A stretch of DNA of 64,000 bases from Chryseobacterium camelliae. Lineage in GTDB: Bacteria; Bacteroidota; Bacteroidia; Flavobacteriales; Weeksellaceae. Positions 34,079 through 43,334 of this stretch are shown here, one piece after another (within the stretch, counting starts at the first letter, position 1; every line of letters starts with the position of its first letter). The notes beneath the pieces are model-generated. The model made no database searches. It was not told the DNA's origin and worked only from the letters and a program-made list of their open reading frames with translations. The DNA lies in assembly GCF_002770595.1 (NCBI RefSeq), contig NZ_CP022986.1:1922001-1986000 (forward strand), in the 5' to 3' direction. A program made the translations under genes and the position numbers.

Positions 34079-35002
34079 ATGGAAAAAGTAAGATTAAAAG
34101 TTCCTGCCACCATTGCCAACCTGGTATGCGGATTTGATATCCTGGGAATGGCGATTGATGAGCCCGCGGATGACATGGAAATAAGACGGCTGGAAACCCC
34201 CGAAATTATCATCAGGCACACGGATGCATTCGGATTACCGGAAGAGCCGGCTGAAAATGTTGCAGGCATCGTCCTGCTTAAAATCATGGAACATCTGAAA
34301 CTGAAGTACGGCTTCGAAGTAATCATCCATAAAAAGATAAAACCGGGAAGCGGGCTCGGCTCCAGCGCGGCAAGCGCCGCCGGAGCCGTGGTCGGGGCCA
34401 ATCTGTTGCTGGGAAATATCCTGACGAAGGAAGAAATGGTATACTACGCGATGTTTGGAGAGAAACTGGCTTCGGGAGCCCGCCATGCCGACAATATCGC
34501 TCCCTGCATATATGGAGGGATCACTTTGGTAAAATCTTCTGACCCGGTGGATATTATTCTGCTGAATGCACCCGATTTATGGGTAACTGCCGTTCATCCG
34601 CAGGTTGAAGTAAAGACTTCCGATGCCCGGGAAATTCTAAAGAAAACCATCCCCCTGAAGGATGCCATACAGCAATGGGGAAATATTGCCGGACTGGTAG
34701 CCGGAATTCAGAATTATGATCATGCCCTGATCAGAAGAAGCCTGAATGATGTGATCATAGAGCCTGTAAGAAGCATCCTGATCCCGAAGTTTGACGAGAT
34801 CAAGCAGAAAAGTTTACATGCCGGAGCTCTGGGCGGGGGAATTTCCGGTTCCGGGCCTTCCGTCTTCATGTTTTCAGAAGAAGAAAAAGTTTCCCATACT
34901 ATTGCTGAGATCATGAAATCTGCTTACGACAGTATAAGCATTGAAAGCCTGGTGTATGTTTCCAGAGTAAATCCATCCGGGATCCGGATCATTAAAGATT
35001 AA
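34079..35002 (+). CDS. thrB: Homoserine kinase
   Basis: Phosphorylates homoserine with ATP. A 307-residue GHMP-kinase: N-terminal RLKVPATIANLVCGFDILGMA, the ATP loop KPGSGLGSSAASAAGA (88-103), and C-terminal GALGGGISGSGPSVFMF near 255. Starts 11 bases after thrA. Length is normal for the family. Confidence 0.95.
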   Translation: MEKVRLKVPATIANLVCGFDILGMAIDEPADDMEIRRLETPEIIIRHTDAFGLPEEPAENVAGIVLLKIMEHLKLKYGFEVIIHKKIKPGSGLGSSAASAAGAVVGANLLLGNILTKEEMVYYAMFGEKLASGARHADNIAPCIYGGITLVKSSDPVDIILLNAPDLWVTAVHPQVEVKTSDAREILKKTIPLKDAIQQWGNIAGLVAGIQNYDHALIRRSLNDVIIEPVRSILIPKFDEIKQKSLHAGALGGGISGSGPSVFMFSEEEKVSHTIAEIMKSAYDSISIESLVYVSRVNPSGIRIIKD

Positions 35003-35012
35003 AAATAACATT

Positions 35013-36317
35013 ATGAAGTACTATAATTTAAAAGATAAAAAGGAGGTTGTCAACTTTAAAACGGCTCTGATCAGAAGTCAGGGCAGAGAAAAAGGCTTAT
35101 TCTTCCCTGAGCATATCCCAAAGTTCAATCCGGAATTTATGGAAAGCCTGGATCAGTTTTCAGATGCGGAAATTGCCTTCCAGTGCATGAAAGATTTTAC
35201 GGGAGAAGAAATCCCTTCTGACGTCCTCCGGCAAATTATTGCGGAAACCATCAATTTTGAGATTCCATTAAAGCCAATCAATGACCGGATGTATGTCCTG
35301 GAACTTTTCCACGGTCCTACCCTGGCATTTAAAGATGTGGGAGCACGGTTTATGAGCCGTTGCCTCTCCTATTTCCTGAACGGTAAAAATAAGAAAGTGA
35401 CTGTATTGGTGGCTACTTCCGGAGATACGGGAGGGGCGGTAGCAAATGGCTTTCTAAAGACCTCGGGTATTGAAGTGGTCATTTTATATCCGAAAAACAG
35501 GGTCAGTGATGTCCAGGAACAACAACTGACTGCGCTTGGCGAAAATATTCATGCTTTGGAAGTTAACGGCAGTTTCGATGACTGCCAGTCCATGGTAAAA
35601 CAGGCTTTCGCAGATGAAGAAATTAATGCACAGCTATTGCTGACTTCTGCCAATTCCATCAATGTGGCCAGATGGCTTCCTCAGCAGATCTATTATCTTC
35701 TGGCATTAAAACAGTGGCGGAAAACCGAAACAACAGATCCGGTGATCAGCGTTCCGAGCGGAAATTTCGGAAACCTCTGTGCAGGATTACTGGCTCACTT
35801 CAGGGGAATGCCGGCAGAACAATTTATTGCAGCCTGCAATGAAAATGATATCATTCCAAAGTATTTAAAAACTCAGGAACTGAAATTCAAAGATACCGTA
35901 GCCACTCTTTCCAATGCCATGGATGTAAGCCATCCGAGTAATTTTGTACGGATCCTGGAACTCTTTCACCATCGGTTTGACAATATAAAGAAAAAGATCA
36001 TCGGAAGTTCTGTCAATGATGAAAAGACGCTGCAAACGATTAAGGAGGTATATCAGAAATATCAATATGTACTTGAACCTCACAGTGCCATAGCTTATAC
36101 CGCGCTTAAAGAATACCTGGCAGAAAACCCGGGTAAAAAAGGTCTGATTTTGGCAACCGCCCATCCTGTGAAATTCTCAGGTACAGTAGAAAAGGCAGTA
36201 CATACAAAAATACCTTTGCCTGAGAGCCTGGCCGAACTGATGAAAAAAGAAAAGAAAAGCTTTGAGATAGAACCAGAATTTAAAGCATTGAAAAAGTTTT
36301 TGCTGGGCAGAAGATGA
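35013..36317 (+). CDS. thrC: Threonine synthase
   Basis: Converts O-phosphohomoserine to threonine with PLP. The 434-residue protein shows LFHGPTLAFKDVGARFM with the PLP-binding Lys107, VATSGDTGGAVANGF near 127, the phosphate-holding SVPSGNFGNLCAGLLA near 247 and a C-terminal PHSAIAYTAL. It is of the shorter 430-residue type seen in Gammaproteobacteria and Bacteroidota. Starts 10 bases after thrB and closes the operon; a terminator lies at 36465-36507. Confidence 0.95.
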   Translation: MKYYNLKDKKEVVNFKTALIRSQGREKGLFFPEHIPKFNPEFMESLDQFSDAEIAFQCMKDFTGEEIPSDVLRQIIAETINFEIPLKPINDRMYVLELFHGPTLAFKDVGARFMSRCLSYFLNGKNKKVTVLVATSGDTGGAVANGFLKTSGIEVVILYPKNRVSDVQEQQLTALGENIHALEVNGSFDDCQSMVKQAFADEEINAQLLLTSANSINVARWLPQQIYYLLALKQWRKTETTDPVISVPSGNFGNLCAGLLAHFRGMPAEQFIAACNENDIIPKYLKTQELKFKDTVATLSNAMDVSHPSNFVRILELFHHRFDNIKKKIIGSSVNDEKTLQTIKEVYQKYQYVLEPHSAIAYTALKEYLAENPGKKGLILATAHPVKFSGTVEKAVHTKIPLPESLAELMKKEKKSFEIEPEFKALKKFLLGRR

Positions 36318-36464
36318 AAACATAATCTCAAAAATTAATGGTCTTTGAAATCTTTTAAACTGATCAATCTTACTTATAAAAAGAGTTAGTATCACAACTC
36401 AATGATGTGGGTTGAGAATTGCCTGTATGAAACCATTTTCCGACAGGAGGTCGAGAAGAATCAT

Positions 36465-36507
36465 AAAAAAAAAGTCCGTTTACACTAGTTGTGAAACGGA
36501 CTTTTTT
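36465..36507. terminator. Bidirectional terminator between thrC and the bacteriocin-like gene
   Basis: Stem AAAAAAGTCCGTTT/AAACGGACTTTTTT around ACACTAGTTGTG. The A and T flanks let it work for the threonine operon on plus and the small gene on minus. Confidence 0.85.
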
Positions 36508-36513
36508 CATTTT

Positions 36514-36699
36514 TTACTGCTCAAAACAGTCTGCACTTACCAGGACTTTGGACTTGCAGCATTGAGGCAATGCATTAAAATCGGCACAAGATTTAGGAAA
36601 TCCAGGTCCGTATGGTCCTTCAGGACACGCAAAGTTGCAATTAGCACCTCCATTAATGCTTTTCAGATTCGCTCTGTTTAATTTTTTCAGATTTTTCAT
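36514..36699 (-). CDS. Bacteriocin-like peptide with double-glycine leader
   Basis: A 61-residue precursor. The N-terminal MKNLKKLNRANLKSINGG is a double-glycine leader of the type cut by C39 peptidase/ABC exporters, leaving a 43-residue core with six Cys (about 21, 25, 38, 47, 48, 58), Gly/Pro rich in its first half. It fits the family that annotators call 'bacteriocin-like protein', abundant in Chryseobacterium. No exporter, modification enzyme or immunity gene lies nearby, so export in trans is presumed. Activity as a bacteriocin is unproved. It has its own terminator and is divergent from folB. Confidence 0.72.
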   Translation of the reverse strand: MKNLKKLNRANLKSINGGANCNFACPEGPYGPGFPKSCADFNALPQCCKSKVLVSADCFEQ

Positions 36700-36760
36700 A
36701 TTGATTTATTTTTTATTTTGCTTTATAAATATAGTATTTTTGTGATTCACAAGCATACCT

Positions 36761-37123
36761 ATGAGCAGAATATTTCTTGAAGATGTCAAAATATACGCCT
36801 ACCACGGTGTTCTTCCGGAGGAAAACAGTGTTGGGACGTATTATATTATCAATGCAGAACTCCACACAGACCTGTGGAAAGCTTCGGAATCCGATGACCT
36901 GAATGATACGGTAAGCTATGCAGAAATCAACAGCATCATCCATGATGAGATGGCTATCCCTTCCAAACTTCTTGAACATGTCGCCGGCAGGATTATCGAC
37001 AGGATTCATGAAAGGTTTTCCCAGATCGACTATATTAAAATAAAAATCACCAAGACCAGCCCGCCGATGCAGGGAGAAATGAAGGGAGCATCCATAGAGC
37101 TTGATAAGATGTTCAAACCGTAA
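36761..37123 (+). CDS. folB: Dihydroneopterin aldolase
   Basis: A 120-residue enzyme of folate synthesis that cleaves dihydroneopterin to 6-hydroxymethyl-dihydropterin and glycolaldehyde. Family signs are DVKIYAYHGVLPEENSVG near the N-terminus with Tyr and Glu, LNDTVSYAEINSIIHDEM, and KLLEHVAGRIIDRI; the C-terminal ITKTSPPMQGEMKGASIEL carries the active-site Lys region. A TATTTTTG -7 box is at 36735-36742. DUF4403 gene follows after 6 bases. Confidence 0.93.
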   Translation: MSRIFLEDVKIYAYHGVLPEENSVGTYYIINAELHTDLWKASESDDLNDTVSYAEINSIIHDEMAIPSKLLEHVAGRIIDRIHERFSQIDYIKIKITKTSPPMQGEMKGASIELDKMFKP

Positions 37124-37129
37124 ATAAAA

Positions 37130-38521
37130 ATGAGGATCTGTTTTAAAAATTCAGGATTTACGTTTACAGTACTTGCATTTCTGTTTGCTTTTCTATCTGT
37201 ATCCGGACAAACGGGTCCGGACCGGCAGTTGGATACCTACCAATTCCCGAAGATTAAATCCGGGATTACCATGCCTGTCACCATTCCGCTTGCCGGCATC
37301 AGCAATATGATCAACGCCTCGGTAAAGGACCTGATCTATGAAGATGATTCCTACACCGATAATCAGAATGACCAGTTTAAAGTAAAAGTTTGGAAAACCC
37401 GCCCGATACGGCTGGTAGGAGGAACAAACAATAATATCCTCATTGAAGTCCCATTAAAAATATGGGCTGAAAAAGGCATCGGGACCCTGGGAATATATAC
37501 CTATCAGAATACGACTTTTGAGACAGTCATGTCTTTCAATATGAGCCTGCAGTTCAGAAACAACTGGACACTCGATACAAAAACACAGCCTAACGGTTTC
37601 CGCTGGGTTGTGAAACCGGTGCTGGACTATGGAAGAATCAAGATCCCGATCACTTCATTAGTAGAAAAAAGCCTTAAGGAACAGCAGGAAAAATTCTGTG
37701 AAACCATCGATAAGCAGGTTGCCGGCCAGCTGAATTTCCAGCAGTACGTCATGATGGCATGGAACGCTTTTTCACAGCCGTTCAACATTTCTGAGGAGTA
37801 CCATACCTGGCTTAAAATAAGTCCCGTACATGTTACCACTACTCCACTGCAGTTTTTTGCCAATCAGATCAATACCAATATCGGAGTAACAGTTTATTCT
37901 GAAACCTTCACCGGGGAAAAACCTCAGTCAGCACCGTTGATCAGAACAGTGCCGGATTTTAATTCCGCCCCGTCACTGGCTGACCGATTCCTGCTCCAGA
38001 CCACTGCCAATATCCCTTATGCTTCTGCAACGGAAATGGCCCGCAACTTATTTCTGAATAAGGAATTTGATATCAGGGGATCATCCGTAAAAATCAAAAA
38101 CATACAGGTGTACAATGCAGAAGACAGGGTGATGATAGAAGCGGAAACAGAAGGGTATATCAAAGGAAAAGTATTCATTTCCGGAATTCCGGTTTATGAT
38201 CCGGGTAAACATAAAATCATTTTAACCGGGACAAAATTCAATCTCAGAACATCCAATATCCTCCAGAAAACAGCAACCCTGCTGTTCAAAGGGCAGATCA
38301 TAAAAACCATTGAAAACGAATACGGAATTCCTACCCAGGAAATGGAAACTACTGCCAGGAAAAGTATTGAACAGGCTTTTAACACAGAATACTACAAAGG
38401 AATAAAGATGTCCGGGAAAGTCATGAACCTGCGGCCGGGAATTATCCTGCTGAGCCCTTCAGGCATGACCGCTGTCATTGATATCAGTGCCTCCTTACAA
38501 TTAACCATTAACGGAATATAA
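37130..38521 (+). CDS. DUF4403 family protein, exported
   Basis: A 463-residue protein with an N-terminal signal (FTVLAFLFAFLSVSGQTG). It matches the DUF4403 family of Bacteroidota: an N-terminal SGITMPVTIPLAGISNMINASVKDLIYED segment (about 44-72), a central TLDTKTQPNGFRWVVKPVLDYG, and repeated beta-rich halves resembling lipid-binding TULIP/BPI-like folds. Function is unknown; a periplasmic or surface lipid-binding role is inference only. Starts 6 bases after folB and ends 17 before the RDD gene, probably one unit. Confidence 0.8.
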   Translation: MRICFKNSGFTFTVLAFLFAFLSVSGQTGPDRQLDTYQFPKIKSGITMPVTIPLAGISNMINASVKDLIYEDDSYTDNQNDQFKVKVWKTRPIRLVGGTNNNILIEVPLKIWAEKGIGTLGIYTYQNTTFETVMSFNMSLQFRNNWTLDTKTQPNGFRWVVKPVLDYGRIKIPITSLVEKSLKEQQEKFCETIDKQVAGQLNFQQYVMMAWNAFSQPFNISEEYHTWLKISPVHVTTTPLQFFANQINTNIGVTVYSETFTGEKPQSAPLIRTVPDFNSAPSLADRFLLQTTANIPYASATEMARNLFLNKEFDIRGSSVKIKNIQVYNAEDRVMIEAETEGYIKGKVFISGIPVYDPGKHKIILTGTKFNLRTSNILQKTATLLFKGQIIKTIENEYGIPTQEMETTARKSIEQAFNTEYYKGIKMSGKVMNLRPGIILLSPSGMTAVIDISASLQLTINGI

Positions 38522-38538
38522 AATAGTCAACTATAACC

Positions 38539-39036
38539 ATGAGAAAATATTTACTGATTGTCGACCGGAATAAAGCGTCGTTAGGAACACGTTTTATCAA
38601 CAACCTTATTGATACGATTGTAATCATGATCATCCATGTGATCTTAACCTTTATTTCCGGCTTTCTGTATGGCTTTACCTCCATATGGTTCTTTTACTTC
38701 TATAACAATGGCGGCTTTTTATGGGATACCTTCATTGGTGCGGTGGTAGCCTTCATTTATTTTTTCCTTTGGGAATATAACACCCAGGGTATGACACCCG
38801 GAAAATATGTAACCGGAACAAGAGTAATCAGTGTTGACGGACAACAACCTGACAGAAAACAGATTTTATACAGAAGCCTGTACAGGGTGATTCCCTTTGA
38901 GCCGCTTTCTTTTTTCGGACGCGAAGGATGGCACGACAGCTTCAGCGATACACGGGTTATTAACTGGTCAAATTATATCTCTGAAAGACAGGCAAAAGAC
39001 GATATCAACCGTATCGGACAGAAAGAAATTGCGTAG
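38539..39036 (+). CDS. RDD family membrane protein
   Basis: A 165-residue inner-membrane protein. The RDD name residues are visible: N-terminal ASLGTRFINNLIDTIVI (R and D in helix 1), a second hydrophobic stretch with YGFTSIWFFYFYNNGG, and a helix before NTQGMTPGKYVTGTRVISVDG, which is the conserved TPGK loop. Members have been linked with Na+/H+ transport or osmotic stress, but no firm role can be given. It ends 48 bases before tRNA-Cys. Confidence 0.85.
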   Translation: MRKYLLIVDRNKASLGTRFINNLIDTIVIMIIHVILTFISGFLYGFTSIWFFYFYNNGGFLWDTFIGAVVAFIYFFLWEYNTQGMTPGKYVTGTRVISVDGQQPDRKQILYRSLYRVIPFEPLSFFGREGWHDSFSDTRVINWSNYISERQAKDDINRIGQKEIA

Positions 39037-39042
39037 ATTTTT

Positions 39043-39071
39043 TTGTTTATTAATAAATTTCGCTATATTTG
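39043..39071 (+). promoter_or_regulatory. Promoter of tRNA-Cys
   Basis: TTG at 39043-39045 and TATATTTG at 39064-39071, spaced 18 bases, match the Bacteroidota consensus. Predicted start of transcription about 39077, eight bases before the mature tRNA. Confidence 0.7.
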
Positions 39072-39084
39072 CACACCTCAAAAC

Positions 39085-39155
39085 GGTACTTTGGCCGAGT
39101 GGCTAGGCAGTGGTCTGCAACACCATCTACAGCGGTTCGAATCCGCTAGGTACCT
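39085..39155 (+). tRNA. tRNA-Cys (GCA)
   Basis: A 71-base cloverleaf without encoded CCA. Acceptor GGTACTT pairs with AGGTACC (one G-U) with discriminator T73 as required for Cys; D arm has GGCCGAGTGGCTAGGC; the anticodon loop CTGCAAC gives anticodon GCA at 39117-39119; T arm AGCGG-TTCGAAT-CCGCT is perfect. Confidence 0.95.
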
Positions 39156-39157
39156 CT

Positions 39158-39198
39158 TAAAGCCTCTATCATCTGATTCAGATTGTAGAGGTTTTTTA
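39158..39198. terminator. Terminator after tRNA-Cys
   Basis: Long stem AGCCTCTATCATCTGA/TCAGATTGTAGAGGTT with a mismatch or two and a run of six T. It lies between the tRNA and the convergent SemiSWEET gene. Confidence 0.8.
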
Positions 39199-39199
39199 A

Positions 39200-39460
39200 T
39201 TATAAGGCAGTGGCAAAGGCAAAGAATCCAAAGAATATCCCCGGGCTATTCGCCACAACAATCGGCCAGTCTTTTTTAGGCTTTTTAATAAGTCCATAAA
39301 TTACCCAGAGACTACAATTGATTCCGGCCACCAGAGGCTGAAGCCAGTCTCCTTTATCTCCTTTCAGATTACCGCTGATTTGCGGAATATAGGAAAAATA
39401 CATCGCCATTGCCGTGACCGTAGCGACCCAGCCCAACACTTGCATTAATTTTTCATTCAT
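39200..39460 (-). CDS. SemiSWEET-type sugar transporter
   Basis: An 86-residue protein with three hydrophobic helices, which is the SemiSWEET layout (half of eukaryotic SWEET). Helix 1 carries MYFSYIPQISGNLKG, the PQ motif of the family, and helix 2 LVAGINCSLWVIYGL has the conserved Asn and Trp. It forms a dimer that lets sugars such as sucrose or glucose through passively. Substrate unknown. Its stop overlaps the edge of the tRNA terminator hairpin region. Confidence 0.87.
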   Translation of the reverse strand: MNEKLMQVLGWVATVTAMAMYFSYIPQISGNLKGDKGDWLQPLVAGINCSLWVIYGLIKKPKKDWPIVVANSPGIFFGFFAFATAL

Positions 39461-39961
39461 GATGCTTTTGTTTAAGCGACATTATGTGAAATTATTGTGC
39501 CATGAAATATAGCTTTGATTTACAGTTAAATTTTATGATAAGCTATAGGGGACAGCTGAAGAGCATTTTCTGCAATCAATCAAAGATCAAATCCAAGATC
39601 AAAGAAGAGAGAAGGATTTACTGGTATTTCTTTATAAAGGTAAACTTTTATGCAGGTGTTTTAATTTCAATTTTCATATCACCAAATGATACCATCTGGT
39701 CTAAAGCCTTCAACAAAAACAAAATCCCCGGATATCTCCGGGGATCAAAAACTAATAACCATGAAAACTCAATTAAACATGAGAATCGGGGGCAAAGATA
39801 TTAATTATTTCCTTTGTGAAACAGTACATGAAAAGGTTTTATGAATTTTTTATGATTATGATTCCCCGAGTCTTAAGAAAATAATAAAATTTAGCCTCCG
39901 CAGACTATATTTCTGGCACAACTTCTGATATAAATAAGCTACACGCCTAAAATCATGAATT
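39461..39961. other. Intergenic region with a hairpin plus short ORF
   Basis: Holds a perfect 9-base hairpin (ATCCCCGGA-TATC-TCCGGGGAT, 39724-39745) in an A-rich setting, followed 15 bases later by ATG at 39761, which opens a 27-codon frame (MKTQLNMRIGGKDINYF start) closing at 39844. The 100-codon frame that crosses this area (39502-39804) runs through the hairpin and looks non-coding. The element is like those at 43.9 and 44.7 kb. Confidence 0.5.
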
Positions 39962-40414
39962 ATGAATATAAAAATTAAAGTCGCATACTGTACCCAGTGT
40001 CAGGGATATTCATCAGCAACTCCTGTAGAGAAAAAATATATCAATCATCCAGATATTATCGATCATTTCTTTTATCATGGAGAACCTTGGTTCACTTTGG
40101 ATCATGATACATTTGAGACCATTAAAAATCTGGAAAATACGGATGAAAGAGTAATTACGCTTCAGCAACATACGCAAAATGATCATTTGTATTGCCGGTG
40201 TCAGAAAGACACGGCCCATCTTCAGCCAGCGTATGCGTCAGAAGAATATATAGGCGCTGATTCGGTTTCCTGGTATGATCATCAGAGAACCGATGCCGAC
40301 TATTATTTTACAGATCTTTATCATACTTACAATACCTTTCATGGTATTGCTCCCATAAGAAATAACATGAGGCATCCGGGTCAAATGTCCCGGAACCTGA
40401 GAAAAGTTAAATAG
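39962..40414 (+). CDS. Hypothetical protein, 150 aa, Cys/His-rich
   Basis: An intact frame beginning MNIKIKVAYCTQCQG. No known family recognised. It has a CTQC pair near residue 10 and CRC near 78, with many His, Tyr and Asp (DHFFYHGEPWF, HHYHTYNTFHG-like stretches), which suggests metal binding or simply a small soluble domain. No signal or membrane segment. A terminator hairpin follows at 40454-40482. Surrounded by accessory genes. Confidence 0.65.
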   Translation: MNIKIKVAYCTQCQGYSSATPVEKKYINHPDIIDHFFYHGEPWFTLDHDTFETIKNLENTDERVITLQQHTQNDHLYCRCQKDTAHLQPAYASEEYIGADSVSWYDHQRTDADYYFTDLYHTYNTFHGIAPIRNNMRHPGQMSRNLRKVK

Positions 40415-40453
40415 TTATTTAACAAGAAGATGTCTCTGTCTCCCATTAAAAAT

Positions 40454-40482
40454 AAAAACCTCAGCAAAACTGAGGTTTTAAT
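40454..40482. terminator. Bidirectional terminator
   Basis: Stem AAAACCTCAG/CTGAGGTTTT with loop CAAAA, A and T runs on both sides, between the convergent hypothetical gene and the phytochrome gene. Confidence 0.8.
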
Positions 40483-40525
40483 ATTTTGGGATATACAAAA
40501 TATATTTGATTATTCTCCCTATTGA

Positions 40526-42733
40526 TTATGCACTTTTAACAGCCGGGAAACGCAGGAAAAAGGTTGTTCCCTGGCTTTCAACACTTTCAAAGTCTACATT
40601 TCCACTGAGTTTTTTCATGATATTCTTAACGATTGAAAGCCCCACTCCGCTACCGAGAAAAGATCTCGTATTATCCATTCTCTGAAAGATCTTAAACACA
40701 TCTTCTTTTGACCGATAAGGAATTCCAATCCCGTTATCCGATATGGTATAAAGAATGTAACTCCCGTCGTAAGATGAATCTACGGTGATCTCCGCACTTT
40801 CTTTTTGTGAAGAATATTTAACGGCATTCGTAATGATATTCTGAAATACCTGGGTGATCAGGCTTTTTTCTCCGGTAACCGGATAAATATTACGTACGGT
40901 TATTGCTGCATTTTCATTGTATGAGAGCTTAGCATCCGTACATGCTTTTTCTATGATCCCTGTAGGATCTACATTCTCAAATATGTACTCCGAATATTTC
41001 AGCCTGCTCAGCCTCAGTACATTGGACATCATTCCGGACATATTATCAATTTCACTCAGAACATTCTGTATTTTTTTGATATTATACTCATCCGTATTGT
41101 GCCTGGCCATCATCTGCACGTTCAGCTTCATTACCGTAAGCGGTGTAGCCAGATCATGCGAAATGGTATGGGAATAACTGTCCAGTTCATCATTAATTCG
41201 ATTCAGTTCTTCATTAATCTTGGTCAGTTCTTCATTCATCCTACTGATGTTATGCAGCTGTTCCTGCATGGTGTGATTAACAAGATCTCTGATTTTATTG
41301 ATTCTCAGCCTGTCTTTACTGGACCAGTAATGAGATTTATCTGATATTTCCTCATAAAATACCTGAAAAGATTTCCTGGGCGAATATACCAGCTTCTGCT
41401 CATTGTAGAAATTTAAAGTCTCAATCTCCTTTTTATCTTTTCCGGCCCAGGAGATGTGATCCTTGAATTCCTGGCGGAACCATATCAGGAGATGCCCGTT
41501 CTGTTTGTTGATAAAAGCTAAAGCTACGCCACAGCAGTTTTTATCAAGTCCCAGTGATGCCTGATACGTTTTATAGAATGAATCGTCGAAATACGTCTTA
41601 TCTTCAATATTCTGTACCGCCCATTGATAAATCCTCAGGATGATGTTTTCATTCGGAACCTTGCCATAAGATTTTACCATATTATCTGCAATGACAGCGA
41701 ATCCGTCCGTTTCAGAAACATTCCGGATATTTTCCACATTGTTGATCAGTGAATCCTTGATCGTGGTGAATTTCAAAAGCTCTTTTTTAAGATTGTAGCA
41801 GATTGTATTCAGCGCAGTTTCATATCTGGATGCTTTTTTAGCCTGATAAGACGAGTAAGCATTGGAAGCAATAAAAGTTGCAATTTCTGCAAGGATCCTG
41901 TTATCCAGGTCAATATGTTTCGGCTGTGTGCTGTGGCAGGTAACCAGTCCCCATAATTCGTTATCGATAATAATGGAAACGCTGAAGCTCGAAGAAATCC
42001 CTCCGTTTTTAAGGTATTCAATGTGAATCGGAGAGATGGCTCTGACCCCGGAGTAGGTAAGATCCACCGTTTTTACCTGGCTGATGATTTTCACCGGCGT
42101 CGCATTGATATCACTGAGGATCCTTTTATGGTTCTTCAGGTATAAAGCCCTCGCCTGTTTCGGGATGTCACTTTCAGGATAATGAAGATGCATATAGCTC
42201 TCCATGGTGGCAAGCTTTTCTTCAGCCACTACCTTTCCGCTGCCATCACTATTGAATTTGTAAACCATTACCCGGTCATAACCGGTGATCTGACAGATAT
42301 TTTTCACCAATGCTTTCCAGATATCTTTCCCCTTTTTCAGGGAAGGCAGGTTTTTAATCCCTTTAAGAAGGGAACTGTTGGACAAGCCGTTCAGCAAACA
42401 TTTTTCAAGCTCTATGAATAGGATATCTTTGTATTTATATACACTGATATGGTATTCCCTGCCATTGATTTCAATCTTATCGCTGTTTTTGATTTCTTCC
42501 TTACTGTTGCGGTCTACATCATAAAACTGCGGGCTGTTTACAACAGATGAAAAACAGGCCAGGTCATAAATACTTTTCTGTAAAACGGTTTCGTCCACCG
42601 GAAAAAGATCCGATATATTTTCGCTGTAAAAATTAATAATCTTGCTTTCTGCATCAATTCCGATCAGATAACCGAAATCCTGTATAAAGCCGGGGTTATA
42701 AATTTCTATTTCATTGCAATTGGTAATATTCAT
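40526..42733 (-). CDS. Bacteriophytochrome histidine kinase
   Basis: A 735-residue red/far-red photosensor kinase. N-terminal NCNEIEIYNPGFIQDFGYLIGID contains Cys6 where bacteriophytochromes bind biliverdin, followed by PAS_2 (to about 110), GAF (125-290) with PESDIPKQARALYLKN (186-201), HIEYLKNGG and WGLVTCHS, PHY (about 300-480) with the tongue motif PRKSF at 452-456, a coiled linker with ELTKINEELNRINDEL, HisKA with SHDLATP (His526), and HATPase_c with NIITNAVKYSS and GSGVGLSIVKN. No response regulator or haem oxygenase gene is adjacent, so it is an orphan kinase. Confidence 0.92.
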   Translation of the reverse strand: MNITNCNEIEIYNPGFIQDFGYLIGIDAESKIINFYSENISDLFPVDETVLQKSIYDLACFSSVVNSPQFYDVDRNSKEEIKNSDKIEINGREYHISVYKYKDILFIELEKCLLNGLSNSSLLKGIKNLPSLKKGKDIWKALVKNICQITGYDRVMVYKFNSDGSGKVVAEEKLATMESYMHLHYPESDIPKQARALYLKNHKRILSDINATPVKIISQVKTVDLTYSGVRAISPIHIEYLKNGGISSSFSVSIIIDNELWGLVTCHSTQPKHIDLDNRILAEIATFIASNAYSSYQAKKASRYETALNTICYNLKKELLKFTTIKDSLINNVENIRNVSETDGFAVIADNMVKSYGKVPNENIILRIYQWAVQNIEDKTYFDDSFYKTYQASLGLDKNCCGVALAFINKQNGHLLIWFRQEFKDHISWAGKDKKEIETLNFYNEQKLVYSPRKSFQVFYEEISDKSHYWSSKDRLRINKIRDLVNHTMQEQLHNISRMNEELTKINEELNRINDELDSYSHTISHDLATPLTVMKLNVQMMARHNTDEYNIKKIQNVLSEIDNMSGMMSNVLRLSRLKYSEYIFENVDPTGIIEKACTDAKLSYNENAAITVRNIYPVTGEKSLITQVFQNIITNAVKYSSQKESAEITVDSSYDGSYILYTISDNGIGIPYRSKEDVFKIFQRMDNTRSFLGSGVGLSIVKNIMKKLSGNVDFESVESQGTTFFLRFPAVKSA

Positions 42734-43032
42734 TCTGAAAATGAGTGTTAAATCTTTCTAACCGGGCTATACATAGGCAAATTACAGGCTATTTACAGGA
42801 GTTAAAATTTGTGTAAAAGTAAGCTAATATTCTTATGAAAAAAAATAAATATTATTAACTTCCAGAACTTATTATTAGAATATTTTTTGAAGCCGAATGA
42901 TAGGCTTTAATTCCTCAGAATGTTTTGAAACCATATAAAAATTATATTTCTCCATATTATCAACAAATAAAAAATATTCGGTCAGACAGGCATATATTTT
43001 GGTTAAATAATGATACCTAAAACATATTATTT

Positions 43033-43269
43033 ATGAAATATAATGAAGCAGTGGCGCATAAGAAGGAATCTGTTGAAAATGCGCATGAATCCATCATCCG
43101 GGATTACCACATCATCATTGTTCCTGCCAATACGGATGAAAGCCAGAAATATATTGATGACTTTTGTAAGGACCCTGAAGCTTTTGACGATGCAAGCTGT
43201 AAAAAATATTGCACCGATGACAATTATGAAGTGGTAAGTTTCCGGAAAGAGCCGGAAGAATCAGAATAG
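43033..43269 (+). CDS. Hypothetical protein, 78 aa
   Basis: A 78-residue acidic protein (MKYNEAVAHKKESVEN start) with a central hydrophobic strand HIIIVPANTDES and three cysteines in the second half (FCKD, SCKKYC). No family recognised. No signal. Upstream about 300 AT-rich bases separate it from the divergent phytochrome gene; two small hairpins (43335-43355 and 43365-43380) follow its stop. Confidence 0.6.
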   Translation: MKYNEAVAHKKESVENAHESIIRDYHIIIVPANTDESQKYIDDFCKDPEAFDDASCKKYCTDDNYEVVSFRKEPEESE

Positions 43270-43334
43270 AAATCAGTTGAAAATGTATTTCCGGATTAAA
43301 GAGTTGAGGAGAATATTTTATACTGAAAAAAATA

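Noticed and set aside
39502..39804. 100-codon ORF between SemiSWEET and the 150-aa hypothetical gene
   Set aside because: It crosses a perfect hairpin, its product has no domain-like character and base composition is intergenic.
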